Assembly: GCA_903907995.1 (NCBI GenBank)
Contig: CAIVQH010000011.1
Span: 1 to 64,000, forward strand
DNA from: an uncultured Verrucomicrobiota bacterium
GTDB taxonomy: Bacteria; Verrucomicrobiota; Verrucomicrobiia; Limisphaerales; UBA9464
DNA: 64,000 nt
Direction: 5' to 3'
The translations under genes and the position numbers were made by a program. Of the stretch, positions 8,251 to 16,869 are shown piece after piece. How positions within the stretch are numbered: the first letter of the stretch is position 1; every line of letters starts with the position of its first letter. The notes beneath the pieces were generated by a model, which was not told where the DNA came from, searched no databases, and worked only from the letters and a program-made list of their open reading frames with translations.

Positions 8251-9765
8251 ATGCCCACGTTACGCATATCCCTGAGCCTGGTGGCCGGCTTGCTGTTGCA
8301 AGCGGCCGGCTTCGCCGCCGACATTCCCGACCGCCCGGAAAAGCTCACCTTTCCGCCGCTGACCTTTGAGCCGCCGAATGGCGCGCAGTTCCGCGTGCCG
8401 CTCAAGGCCGGACCGGTCGCCTATGTGGTGCCCGACCGCACACTGCCGCTCATCAACATCAGCATCCTCGTGCGTACCGGGGGCTATCTGGACCCGCAGG
8501 GCAAGGAAGGGCTCGCCGAATTCACCGGCTACCTGCTCGCGCGCGGCGGCACGAAGTCGAAGACCGCCGAGGAGCAGGAGGAACGCCTCGCCTTCCTCGC
8601 CGCGAACCTCAGTTCGGGCGTCGGCGACAATCAGGGCAGCGTGAACCTGAACCTGCTCTCCAAGGACCTGCCCGAGGGCCTGGCCATTCTCCGCGAAGTG
8701 CTCACCGCGCCGCGCTTCCAGAAGGACAAGCTCGACCTCTACCGGGACCAGAGCATCCAGGCCATGAAGCAGCGCAATGACGACTCGACCGCGATTGAGG
8801 GGCGCGAAAAGGAGATGCTCGCCTACGGCACGAACTTCTGGGCCTGCCGCAACGAGACCCAGAAGAGCGTCGAGTCCATCACCGAGGATGACCTGCGCGC
8901 TTTCCACCAGAAGTGGTTTGCGCCGGCGAACTTCGTCGTGGCCGTCAGCGGCGATTTCGACCGCGCCGACATGATCGCGAAGCTGGAGGCGCTCTTTGCC
9001 GACTGGCCGTTCAAAGGGGAGGTGCCGCCGCCCATCCCGACCGACATCGCCATGGCCCGTCCCGGCATCTACATGGTGAACAAGGATGTGAACCAGGGCC
9101 GCGTGTCCGTGCTCCTGCCCGGCGTGCAGCGTGATGATCCCGACATGCCCGCCGTGATGGTGATGAACGACATCCTCGGCGGCGGCGGCTTCACCTCGCG
9201 CATTATGAACCGCGTGCGGTCCGACGAGGGCCTGGCCTACGGCGCCGGCAGCTCGTTCCCGGGCGGTATCTACTACCCGCTCGCCTTCAACGCCGGCTTC
9301 GCCTCCAAGTCCGGCACGGTGACCTACGCCACCAGCATCGTGCTGGAGGAGATGAACCGCATCAGCAGCGCACCCGTCAGCGACGAGGAGCTGAACACCG
9401 CCAAGCGGTCCTTCATCGACACCTTCCCCGAGAACTTCAACACCAAGGGCAAGGTCGCGGGCCTGTTCGCCCGCGAGGAGTTCACCGGCCGCTACGCCAA
9501 GAGCCCCGACCACTTTGCCAAATGGCGCGGCCGCATCGAGGCCGTGACCAAGGAGGACGTGCTCCGCGTCGCGCAGAAGCACCTCCACCCGGAAAAGGCC
9601 GTGATCCTTGTCGTCGGCCAGAAGGATGAGATCCTCAAGGGCCACCCGAACCACCCCATCGAGCTCAAGCAGCTCGCCAGCGGCAACGTGACCGAGCTGC
9701 CCCTCCGTGACCCGCTCACGATGGAGCCGCTCCCGCCCGAAAAGCCCGCGAAGAAGGCGGAGTAG
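8251..9765 (+). CDS. M16 family peptidase homologue lacking the zinc motif
   Basis: 504 residues with a signal peptide (about 1-23). The position of the HxxEH motif is occupied by GLAEFTGYL, so zinc cannot be bound. The second domain keeps the conserved substrate-binding Arg/Tyr segment ([14 protein letters not shown]). This division, with one subunit holding the metal and the other the R/Y motif, is known for two-subunit M16B enzymes such as the mitochondrial processing peptidase and bacterial equivalents. With the catalytic gene just upstream, a heterodimeric periplasmic peptidase is likely. The Pro/Lys-rich C-terminal tail is short and probably disordered. Confidence 0.9.
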   Translation: MPTLRISLSLVAGLLLQAAGFAADIPDRPEKLTFPPLTFEPPNGAQFRVPLKAGPVAYVVPDRTLPLINISILVRTGGYLDPQGKEGLAEFTGYLLARGGTKSKTAEEQEERLAFLAANLSSGVGDNQGSVNLNLLSKDLPEGLAILREVLTAPRFQKDKLDLYRDQSIQAMKQRNDDSTAIEGREKEMLAYGTNFWACRNETQKSVESITEDDLRAFHQKWFAPANFVVAVSGDFDRADMIAKLEALFADWPFKGEVPPPIPTDIAMARPGIYMVNKDVNQGRVSVLLPGVQRDDPDMPAVMVMNDILGGGGFTSRIMNRVRSDEGLAYGAGSSFPGGIYYPLAFNAGFASKSGTVTYATSIVLEEMNRISSAPVSDEELNTAKRSFIDTFPENFNTKGKVAGLFAREEFTGRYAKSPDHFAKWRGRIEAVTKEDVLRVAQKHLHPEKAVILVVGQKDEILKGHPNHPIELKQLASGNVTELPLRDPLTMEPLPPEKPAKKAE

Positions 9766-9782
9766 ATGGTCGGATGTCATAT

Positions 9783-10004
9783 CCGGCCTTATCCCGAAGG
9801 GATTTCATCATTCAGCCCGGCGTTGCGTGACGAAGTCAGGGTAAGGCCGGCAAAAGGAGGTCTGCCCTGAAGGGGCAGAATCAAATTCCGAGATCGACCG
9901 AGGCAACCGCGTTGCGGTTGACATACTTTTCGGAACATTACCCAGGGTAGTCGCTGCACGCCAACCCTGGGCTGATTGATGGAATCCCTTCGGGATTCTG
10001 CCGG
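9783..10004. repeat. 222-bp MITE-like palindromic element
   Basis: The two ends are inverted copies of about 47 bases (9783 onwards, and back from 10004), differing at only a few positions. Each arm contains the small hairpin ATCCCGAAGGGAT. The centre includes a perfect 7-bp stem (TCTGCCC...GGGCAGA) and CCCAGGG/CCCTGGG segments. No open frame or protein similarity is seen, so it looks like a non-autonomous element or a multi-hairpin RNA. It fills most of the gap between the M16 operon and the convergent sialidase gene. Confidence 0.75.
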
Positions 10005-10046
10005 CTTGCTGACCCGATCCCGAATATCGCGGTCCTGTTCCCGAGC

Positions 10047-11072
10047 TCACTTCAGCTGCCAGGGGTCGATCACCACGTATTTGATCTTCTCGCGGCGCCA
10101 CGTGTAGGTCACGTACACCAGCCCGTCACCGGTCTGGATCACCGCCGGGTAGCTGTATTCGCCGTCGTCGTTTTCCAGCGTCAGCTTCCGGGTCCATTGG
10201 GCACCGGTGTCAGAAAGTGCGACGGCGAGCGTATGGCGGGAATCGGTGACCGGATTGTACACCAGCAGCGCCTTGCCTTCCTTGAGCATCACGGCGTCGA
10301 TGCCGCTGTTGGGGTTGGGCAGTTCGGTCCGCCGCATCCGGCTCCACGTCCTGCCGGCATCCACGCTCCAGGTCTCGGTGACGACGTGCTGCTTCGTGCG
10401 GCAGAGGGCCTGCAGCCGGCCATCACTCCACTGCAGGATCGTCGGCTGGATCGCCCCGTAATCCATCGAGGAATTCAAGTCGGCCGTGCGCCACCAATCG
10501 GTGTGATCGTGGTCGCTGAGCTGCAACGTCTCCATGTGGACCCGCCAGCCGGAGTTTTCCTCGCTTGCGCCGCACAGGATGGTCCCGCCGGGCAGCTCAA
10601 TCGGCTTGTTGCGCACCGGGCCGATGTAGCCCGGAGGCAGCCGGCGCGATCGGGACCAGGTACGCCCGCCGTCGTCGGAAATCTTGAGCCGACCCCACCA
10701 TTCCGAGGGGCTTGGACCGACCTTGTAGAAGAGCAGCAGCGGACCGTTCTTCGGCTGGAAGAGCACCGGATTCCAGCAGGCCCACTGCTCATCGCCGTCC
10801 TCGGTGCCGCGCGCGACCTCGACCGGCTTCGTCCAGGTTTTGCCCTCCTCGCGGCTCAGCCAGATCACCACGTCGCGCTGGCGCTCGGCGGTACCACCGA
10901 ACCACGCCGCCACGATCCCATTCTTCGCGTCGCAGATGGTGGAGGCATGCGACGACAGGGTCGGCGGCGGATCGGCCAGGAATCCGGACCGCACGATCGC
11001 GGCCGGGTTTTCCGCCACGAGCGGAAGGGAGGCCAGGACGAAGAGACTCAGCAGAGGACGAAATGCATTCAT
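10047..11072 (-). CDS. Sialidase-like BNR/Asp-box protein
   Basis: 341 residues with a signal peptide (about 1-20). At least three Asp boxes of the S-x-D-x-G-x-T-W kind are visible (SREEGKTW, SDDGGRTW and SVDAGRTW), giving a sialidase-type six-bladed propeller. Secreted homologues remove terminal sialic acids or act on other glycosides. Its upstream neighbour on the same strand encodes a sialate O-acetylesterase, which fits removal of the blocking acetyl groups first. The two are 131 nt apart, separated by a hairpin repeat, so co-transcription is possible but not certain. True sialidase specificity cannot be decided by eye. Confidence 0.82.
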   Translation of the reverse strand: MNAFRPLLSLFVLASLPLVAENPAAIVRSGFLADPPPTLSSHASTICDAKNGIVAAWFGGTAERQRDVVIWLSREEGKTWTKPVEVARGTEDGDEQWACWNPVLFQPKNGPLLLFYKVGPSPSEWWGRLKISDDGGRTWSRSRRLPPGYIGPVRNKPIELPGGTILCGASEENSGWRVHMETLQLSDHDHTDWWRTADLNSSMDYGAIQPTILQWSDGRLQALCRTKQHVVTETWSVDAGRTWSRMRRTELPNPNSGIDAVMLKEGKALLVYNPVTDSRHTLAVALSDTGAQWTRKLTLENDDGEYSYPAVIQTGDGLVYVTYTWRREKIKYVVIDPWQLK

Positions 11073-11104
11073 AATTTAAAAGGCACGAACTGATGGCCTA
11101 TCCC

Positions 11105-11187
11105 GGCGGTGTCCCATCTTAATCTTCTTCTTAATCGCTCGGAGAACTGATTAAGATTAAGCTTACGATTAAGATTAAGACACCGCC
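11105..11187. repeat. GATTA-hexamer hairpin repeat, copy C
   Basis: Bounded by a perfect 9-nt inverted pair, GGCGGTGTC (11105-11113) and GACACCGCC (11179-11187). Inside, the left half reads TCTTAATCTTCTTCTTAATC and the right half is built from GATTAA and CGATTA units. It lies 32 nt upstream of the sialidase start and 16 nt after the esterase stop. Confidence 0.8.
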
Positions 11188-11203
11188 CAGGCTGTCCGTA
11201 CTT

Positions 11204-12790
11204 CTAGTGGATGACCTGCGTGGTCAGATCCCAGCTGTCGGTGCGGAACGGCGAGGCGGGCAACCCGTCAGGATTGGCCAGGTTCACCACCGGATAATCC
11301 GCCCAACCATAGCGGATGGCGACCGGCTTTTCCACCTCGGAGCTGCTGAGTACGACTTGCGACGTCCCGCGGATCTGCGCCGTCGCCGCGTGGAACTTGC
11401 CATCCTCGCCGGCGACCGTGAAGCCGGTCGGGGCAGCGCCGTCGAGGGTCTTCAGACCCTTGCCGACGTGCGTGAAATTCAGGGTCACCTCGCGGCCCTT
11501 CGTAAATTTGCCGGTATAGACCGGGCCGGTGTATTCGACGGCCTGGCCATAGGCCTTGGCGCGGGCCAGCAACGAGAGACGGACGCCGACCGGTCCTTTT
11601 TTGGTCGGATGGATGTCATCCTTGTCGCCCACGTCGGTGATGACAGCCACACCCACGTTCGGGAGCGTCTGGGTCACGTAATTCTGCGCCTCCCGCAGTT
11701 CGGCCCAGCTGGAATCACCCACCTGTGCCGCGATGGTCGCCATGTCACGCTTGCGGTTCATGTCCCACGGCGCGAGCTGCACGGCGTAAAAGTAAAAGTC
11801 GCCCTGACCCCAGTCGCGGCGCCAGTTGGTGATCATGTCTGCAAACAGGCTGCGGTACTGCCACGCGCGGCCGGCATTCGATTCGCCCTGGTACCAGATC
11901 GCGCCCTTGATGCCGTAGGGGATGAGGTTGGCGATCATGCCGTTGTAGAGTTCCGAGGGTTCCCAGGGTGCCCACGGGCGGTTCCCGTTGAACTTCTCAC
12001 CCTTGGCCTCGGCGGCGGCCTTGTCCTGCTCCCACTTTCGGACCGAGTCATGGTAGCTCCGGAGCGAGGCGGGATAGGCCCCGAGGATGTCGCGGTCGTA
12101 CACGTGGTTGTTCTTCAGCACGTCCTCGCTCATCCAAACCTCGGCGGGCGAACCGCCCCAGCTCGTGTGGATGATTCCCACCGGGACATTCTGGCTGCGG
12201 AGCGAAGCCTCCAGGTCACGGCCGAAATAGTAGCCCACGGCGCTGAATCCCGGCGTGGTGTCGGGACCGGACACCGCCCAGGCGTGCTTGGCGTAGTCGA
12301 GGTCGGTCTTGACGATGGAGGAGCGGCGTTTGACGACCGTGAAGAGGCGCAGGTTCGGGTTCGAGCTCGCGGCGATGTCAGGGGCGGACCCGAAGCTGGG
12401 CTTCAGCGGGAACTCCATGTTCGACTGGCCGGAGGCGATCCACACCTCGCCCACCACCACGTCCGTGACCTCCGCCGACTGCTTGGCACCGCTGGCCTTG
12501 AGGGCCATGCCCTTGTTCGTGGCGTGCAGCGGGGCGAGTGCGACCTGCCAGTGGCCGTGCTCGTCGGCGGTCGTCGTGACCTTCTGCTTGCCGAACTCGA
12601 CCGTGACCTTTTCCCCGGCGTCGGCCGTGCCCCACACGGGCAGGCGCCGGCCCTGTTGCAGCACGGCATGGTCGGTGAAAAGCGGATGCAACCGGACTTC
12701 CGCGAAGGAGGTGGAAGCCAGGGCGAAAAACGTGGCAACGGCGGTGCCGATGACGGCACGACGCGACAGCGTGAAAGCGGATGTGGACAT
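11204..12790 (-). CDS. Sialate O-acetylesterase, SGNH family
   Basis: 528 residues from the chosen ATG at 12788-12790. The N-terminus has a twin-arginine-like signal (TLSRRAVIG) followed by a hydrophobic stretch and an alanine-rich cleavage region. Block I of the family, GQSNMEF, contains the nucleophilic Ser at about residue 122, and a D-x-x-H motif (DDIHPTK) supplies the catalytic Asp and His near residue 390. The family removes O-acetyl groups from sialic acids and sometimes from xylans or other glycans. An earlier in-frame ATG at 12862 exists but would put 24 polar residues before the signal. It lies upstream of the sialidase-like gene on the same strand. Confidence 0.87.
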   Translation of the reverse strand: MSTSAFTLSRRAVIGTAVATFFALASTSFAEVRLHPLFTDHAVLQQGRRLPVWGTADAGEKVTVEFGKQKVTTTADEHGHWQVALAPLHATNKGMALKASGAKQSAEVTDVVVGEVWIASGQSNMEFPLKPSFGSAPDIAASSNPNLRLFTVVKRRSSIVKTDLDYAKHAWAVSGPDTTPGFSAVGYYFGRDLEASLRSQNVPVGIIHTSWGGSPAEVWMSEDVLKNNHVYDRDILGAYPASLRSYHDSVRKWEQDKAAAEAKGEKFNGNRPWAPWEPSELYNGMIANLIPYGIKGAIWYQGESNAGRAWQYRSLFADMITNWRRDWGQGDFYFYAVQLAPWDMNRKRDMATIAAQVGDSSWAELREAQNYVTQTLPNVGVAVITDVGDKDDIHPTKKGPVGVRLSLLARAKAYGQAVEYTGPVYTGKFTKGREVTLNFTHVGKGLKTLDGAAPTGFTVAGEDGKFHAATAQIRGTSQVVLSSSEVEKPVAIRYGWADYPVVNLANPDGLPASPFRTDSWDLTTQVIH

Positions 12791-12942
12791 CACCCAGAGC
12801 ATGACTTGAACAGCCGGGGCGCGGTCAACCGGACTTTTTCCGGGAGAAGAAAATTCAGCCATTGCCGGCGGCGAGACACGCTCGCCACCATAGCGGTCGT
12901 GCCGCGAACGACAAGGACCACCACCAACAGGCTTCTTTCCAG

Positions 12943-12961
12943 TTTTCCTGCTTTCCAGATT
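12943..12961 (+). promoter_or_regulatory. 19-nt upstream motif, copy 1
   Basis: TTTTCCTGCTTTCCAGATT, 67 nt before the transglutaminase ATG and in the same orientation. The identical 19 bases occur before the SDR gene (16813-16831, complement) and before fabI (37046-37064). Function is unknown; the constant position suggests a leader or promoter-linked element. Confidence 0.6.
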
Positions 12962-13028
12962 AGATCACCGCCTTGGCTTCCCATGCTTGCGACCGGAGCG
13001 CTCGCTCCCCCACGCTGGGGCGAGCCGG

Positions 13029-13859
13029 ATGAAGCTCTTCATCACCCATCGCACGCACTACCGTTATGCCTCTCCCGTGAAGGAGAGCTTCAACGAGCTG
13101 CGCCTGCAGCCGGTCTCGAACGAGCACCAGACCTGCGAGAGCTTTGAGCTGCGGGTGGAACCGGCGGCCACCATCCGCCGCTATCTGGATTTCTACCGGA
13201 ACTGGGTCCACCACTTCGAGGTGAACCCGCCGCACACCGAGCTGCTCATCGAGTCGCAGACGCGGGTGACGACCAACTCCGCCAACTGGCTCGACCCGGC
13301 CGCGCGTCCCGCCTCCATGAAGCGGATACCCGAACTGGCGCGCATGGAGCGCTGCTTCGACTACCTGCAGGCCAGCAGTTACGTCGAGCTGGAACCGGCA
13401 ATCTGGCGGCTCGCCCTCGACGCCACGGCGGGCGAAACCGACATCTGGCAGGCCGCGCAGGCGCTGAACCGCTTCGTCCACGCCCACATGGACTACCTCC
13501 CCAGGTCCACCGACGCGAAGACACACATGCGTGACGCCCTCGCCGCCCGTGCGGGCGTGTGTCAGGATTTTGCACACATCCTCATCGGCCTGTGCCGCTC
13601 GCTGCAGATTCCGGCGCTCTACGTCAGCGGCTACTTCTGCACGCCGGGCGCACAGGCCAGCCACGCCTGGGCCGAGGTGTTCCTGCCCGAGATCGGCTGG
13701 CGCGCTCTTGATCCGACGCACGCCCGCCAGGCCGATGAGCGGTATGTGAAGATCGCCGTCGGCCGTGATTACGCCGACGTGCCACCCACGAGCGGCAACT
13801 ACAAGGGCACCACCCGGCGCACCATGCTGGTGGATGTGAACGTGCAGCGAATAGATTGA
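13029..13859 (+). CDS. Transglutaminase-like cysteine protease family protein
   Basis: 276 residues. The N-terminal bacterial transglutaminase-like domain ([14 protein letters not shown]) precedes the papain-like core. The catalytic triad is visible: Cys178 in GVCQDFAH, His212 in ASHAWAEVF and Asp228 in LDPTH. There is no signal peptide, so it is cytoplasmic. Bacterial members are protein or peptide hydrolases or cross-linkers, and in many genomes they adjoin circularly permuted ATP-grasp genes; that partner is absent here. The ATG at 13029 is chosen because the family N-terminus begins there, and the longer frame runs back into a palindromic region. It ends 7 nt before thiD, so the two are probably co-transcribed. 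Confidence 0.88.
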   Translation: MKLFITHRTHYRYASPVKESFNELRLQPVSNEHQTCESFELRVEPAATIRRYLDFYRNWVHHFEVNPPHTELLIESQTRVTTNSANWLDPAARPASMKRIPELARMERCFDYLQASSYVELEPAIWRLALDATAGETDIWQAAQALNRFVHAHMDYLPRSTDAKTHMRDALAARAGVCQDFAHILIGLCRSLQIPALYVSGYFCTPGAQASHAWAEVFLPEIGWRALDPTHARQADERYVKIAVGRDYADVPPTSGNYKGTTRRTMLVDVNVQRID

Positions 13860-13866
13860 AATCTTC

Positions 13867-14670
13867 ATGAAACGCCCCCAGCAACCCATCGCCCTCACCA
13901 TCGCCGGCTCCGACAGCGGCGGCGGCGCGGGCATCCAGGCCGATCTCAAGACCTTCGCGGCCCTTGGCGTGCACGGCACCAGCGCGCTCACCTGCCTTAC
14001 TGCGCAGAACCCGCGTGCCGTCACCGCCGTCCACGCCGTTCCTCCGAAGTTTCTGCGTGCCCAGCTCGAGGCGGTGTTCGCCGAGTTGCCGCCCCGCGCG
14101 GTGAAGACCGGGATGCTCTTCAGCGCCCGGCTCATCCGCGAGGTGGCCGGCTTCTGGCGCGCGCTGCCGGCGAAGGGCCGCCCCGCGCTTGTGGTGGACC
14201 CCGTGATGATCGCCACCAGCGGCGCGAAGCTGCTCCAGCCCGCCGCCGTCAAGACGCTCCTGAAGGAGCTGCTGCCGCTGGCCACACTGGTCACCCCGAA
14301 CCTCGACGAGGCCGAGATTCTCGTCGGCCATCCGCTGCGCTCGGTGGACGACGTGCGGATGGCCGCCCTCGAAATCTACCTGCGCTACGGCTGCACCACC
14401 CTGGTCAAGGGCGGCCATCTGCGCGGCGAAAAGCAGGCGACGGATGTTCTCTTCAATGGCCGCGAGGAACTGACCCTGTCCGTGCCCTTCGTACGCGGCG
14501 TCGCGACGCACGGGACCGGGTGCACCTATTCCGCCGCCATCGTCGGCTATCTGGCCCTTGGTCTGGGCCTGTTCGAAGCCGTGGAGCTGGCGAAGAACCA
14601 CATCACGCAGGCCATCACGCAGGCCGTGCAGATCGGGAAGCACACCGCGCTGAACGCCTTCTGGGAGTGA
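13867..14670 (+). CDS. thiD: Hydroxymethylpyrimidine/phosphomethylpyrimidine kinase
   Basis: 267 residues, the normal length for ThiD. It phosphorylates HMP and HMP-P to HMP-PP in thiamine biosynthesis. Recognisable features are the start ([22 protein letters not shown] is the family opening, cut here into two parts: [12 protein letters not shown] and [11 protein letters not shown]), the DPVM segment in the middle and the C-terminal ribokinase-type anion hole with catalytic Asp/Cys region ([12 protein letters not shown]). No other thiamine gene is nearby, and no TPP riboswitch is recognisable upstream. Its only operon neighbour is the transglutaminase-like gene, an association with no obvious metabolic meaning. 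Confidence 0.95.
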   Translation: MKRPQQPIALTIAGSDSGGGAGIQADLKTFAALGVHGTSALTCLTAQNPRAVTAVHAVPPKFLRAQLEAVFAELPPRAVKTGMLFSARLIREVAGFWRALPAKGRPALVVDPVMIATSGAKLLQPAAVKTLLKELLPLATLVTPNLDEAEILVGHPLRSVDDVRMAALEIYLRYGCTTLVKGGHLRGEKQATDVLFNGREELTLSVPFVRGVATHGTGCTYSAAIVGYLALGLGLFEAVELAKNHITQAITQAVQIGKHTALNAFWE

Positions 14671-14734
14671 GCACCACGGGGTGTGTCACTGGATTTCTTG
14701 ACCGTTCCCCGGGCCGGCTGACAGATATAAGCCC

Positions 14735-15775
14735 ATGCAGGTTCTTCCTCAACTGGGTCGCGCGCTTGTCCTCTGCCTGGCTACACTGCTGATGTCGGTC
14801 ACGGGCCGCTCCGAGGAATCTGCGGGCGAGGAGCGCATGGAGACGTTCTTCCGCGTTCGTGGTTATGAGCCGGTCAAGCTGGAGATTACGAAGCAAAACA
14901 AGCTCGTGGCTGCGGGCTTTTTGGAGGACCGAAAAATCAGGTGCCTGGTTGATACAGGCTGGTCGCAATCCAGTGTCAAAGACGCCTGCGTCGGACACGC
15001 CACGGAGCTGACCAATCTTGCGGGCGTCAGCTTTGACGTCTTTGGCACAGCGGTCACTCCGAAACAGGATCATCTGGTTGCGTTGGAAACTCTGAAGCTG
15101 GGGCGCTGCCAGTTTATGGGGCAGCCGATGAATGTCATTGCCGCGACCCACCGGCATTCGAGATTGGACGATGCCCCGACCGGATCGCTGATCCCCCGCG
15201 CCACGAAAGAATCACAGGAATTCAACCTGGTGCTGGGCTGGGATTTTCTGGTCCGCAATTTTACTTTGATCGACTGCAATCGCGCGACCCTCTTTTTTCG
15301 CGGGACCGAGGCACCTGCCAGCCTTCAGACCACGATCAGGGAATCGTTACGACAGAGCGGCTTTAGCGAGATCCCGTTGCAGGAGACGAATCATAATCAT
15401 GGAATCGTGGCCGGCCGGATGAAAGACCGGGAGGTTTTATTCCTGGTGGACACGGGTGGCTTTGCCTCTCTGCTGGATCGGGGGGAAGCGACGCGGCTCG
15501 GACTGGTTGGCCAATCTCTCCACGCCCGAGCCATAGGGGCGGCGGGTGGCAGCAGCGAACTGGATTGGGCACCTACTGACGATATCCAGCTGGCCGGGTA
15601 TCGGGTCGGCAAATTCCGGATCGGAATCTCGGATCTGAGCGCCCTCAACAAGCTTCGTGAGCTGCAGAGGCTGCCGCCCATCATCGGTCTCATCGGCATG
15701 GACCTGTTGTCACGGGATGAGGCCATCATCGACTGCCGGGGCGGACGGATGTTTATGCGCTCTCACGAAAAATAG
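14735..15775 (+). CDS. Secreted protein with two retropepsin-like aspartyl protease domains
   Basis: 346 residues with an N-terminal signal peptide (about 1-27). Two separated catalytic-type motifs are present: LVDTG near residue 70 and FLVDTG near residue 236. Each is followed by a second hydrophobic Gly motif (LVLGWDFL and IGLIGMDLL), the typical second half of a retropepsin-like fold. Retropepsins work as dimers of one-DTG units, so a tandem could form an intramolecular pseudo-dimer. The protein is probably periplasmic; the substrate is unknown. Base composition is less GC-rich than in neighbouring genes. It starts 64 nt after thiD. Confidence 0.8.
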   Translation: MQVLPQLGRALVLCLATLLMSVTGRSEESAGEERMETFFRVRGYEPVKLEITKQNKLVAAGFLEDRKIRCLVDTGWSQSSVKDACVGHATELTNLAGVSFDVFGTAVTPKQDHLVALETLKLGRCQFMGQPMNVIAATHRHSRLDDAPTGSLIPRATKESQEFNLVLGWDFLVRNFTLIDCNRATLFFRGTEAPASLQTTIRESLRQSGFSEIPLQETNHNHGIVAGRMKDREVLFLVDTGGFASLLDRGEATRLGLVGQSLHARAIGAAGGSSELDWAPTDDIQLAGYRVGKFRIGISDLSALNKLRELQRLPPIIGLIGMDLLSRDEAIIDCRGGRMFMRSHEK

Positions 15776-15886
15776 GCCGCTCTAAAAATACCGGAGCCGC
15801 GATTTCCGTCGATTGCGAAGGGCTCGCCTGACGATAGGGAGCAACCGTCGGATGTAAGCTCCCTTCCCGGGGTGAGGGGGAAGCGC

Positions 15887-15952
15887 CCGGCCACAGGGCC
15901 GGAGACTCTCGGAGTCAAGAAAGCACACAACCGGGCGTCCGCTCTTGCGGAC
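15887..15952. repeat. Three short hairpins between convergent genes
   Basis: CCGGCCACAGGGCCGG (15887-15902), GACTCTCGGAGTC (15904-15916) and GTCCGC-TCTT-GCGGAC (15937-15952) are three good stem-loops in the 231-bp gap between the retropepsin-like gene and the convergent SDR gene. None is followed by a T-run, so a Rho-independent terminator is not shown. A role in transcript ends is plausible. Confidence 0.45.
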
Positions 15953-16006
15953 ACAGATTTCATAGAACCGTGATAGGACGCCTCTGAGCGCACCTGGCCA
16001 CGGCAC

Positions 16007-16756
16007 TCACGCGATCCGCATCGTCAGCCCGCCGTCGATCGTGATCGATTCGCCGGTGAGGTAGTCGTTCTTCACCAGCTCCAGGATCACGCTGGCGACC
16101 TGCTCCGGTGTGCCTTCGCGGTGCAGCGGGATGCGCTGGTCGAGATTCAGCTTCTTTTGCGCGTCGGTCATCGCCGCGTGGAAGGCCGTCCGGATGACGC
16201 CTGGCGCGACGCAGTTCACGCGGATGTTGTCGTCGGCGAACTCACGCGCCAGCGCCCGGGTGAATTGCGGGATCGCGCCTTTCACCACCTGGTAGGCGAC
16301 ATTGGTGACCACGCCCCGAATGCCCGCCGTCGAGGAGATGAGGACGATGGCGCCCTCCCGCTTCGGCTTCATGTGCGGGATGGCGGCGCGGCAAAGGTAA
16401 AAGATGGCGTGGATGTGCGTGTCAAACGCACCGTGCCACTGCTCCGGCGTCAGCTCGTGCAGTTTTCCGTTCACCGGGCCGCCGGCCGAGTGAACGAGCA
16501 CATCGAGACCGCCCAGCCGCTGTACCGTCTCCTCCACGAGGCGCGTCGCTTCAGCCGGTTTCCCGCAGTCCGCGAGGATGAGTTCGCAACGGCGTCCCAG
16601 CGCCTCGATGGCCAGTCTGGTGGCATGCGCGCCGGCGTCCTCACGACGGCCGTTGATGGCCACATCCGCGCCGTCCCGCGCGAGCGCGAGTGCGGTGGCC
16701 GCGCCGATGCCCTTGGTGCCGCCGGTGACGAGTGCAACCTTGCCGGTAAGTTTCAT
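16007..16756 (-). CDS. Short-chain dehydrogenase/reductase, FabG-like
   Basis: 249 residues of classical SDR type. The NAD(P)-binding motif TGGTKGIG is at residues 11-18, an NSAG-like HSAGG at 89-93, catalytic Ser at 141/142, and the YxxxK pair is Tyr155/Lys159. The Arg-containing INGRRED after the second strand favours NADPH. The overall sequence is close to 3-oxoacyl-ACP reductases, but many SDRs of this form reduce other substrates, and no fatty-acid gene is adjacent. The 19-nt upstream motif found before fabI is also before this gene, which hints at shared control. Confidence 0.88.
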   Translation of the reverse strand: MKLTGKVALVTGGTKGIGAATALALARDGADVAINGRREDAGAHATRLAIEALGRRCELILADCGKPAEATRLVEETVQRLGGLDVLVHSAGGPVNGKLHELTPEQWHGAFDTHIHAIFYLCRAAIPHMKPKREGAIVLISSTAGIRGVVTNVAYQVVKGAIPQFTRALAREFADDNIRVNCVAPGVIRTAFHAAMTDAQKKLNLDQRIPLHREGTPEQVASVILELVKNDYLTGESITIDGGLTMRIA

Positions 16757-16812
16757 GGATCAGCCGAGGGTGGCAGGCCAGCGGGGCCAATTCAAACACA
16801 AGGGAATGAGCC

Positions 16813-16831
16813 AATCTGGAAAGCAGGAAAA
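16813..16831 (-). promoter_or_regulatory. 19-nt upstream motif, copy 2
   Basis: In complement the bases read TTTTCCTGCTTTCCAGATT, identical to copies 1 and 3. Its 3' end is 56 nt before the SDR start codon, in the sense orientation. With the fabI copy it shares a longer match of about 27 bases. Confidence 0.6.
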
Positions 16832-16869
16832 CAGGAACCAAAGCTCCGATGAGGAGTAGCGCGAACCCG

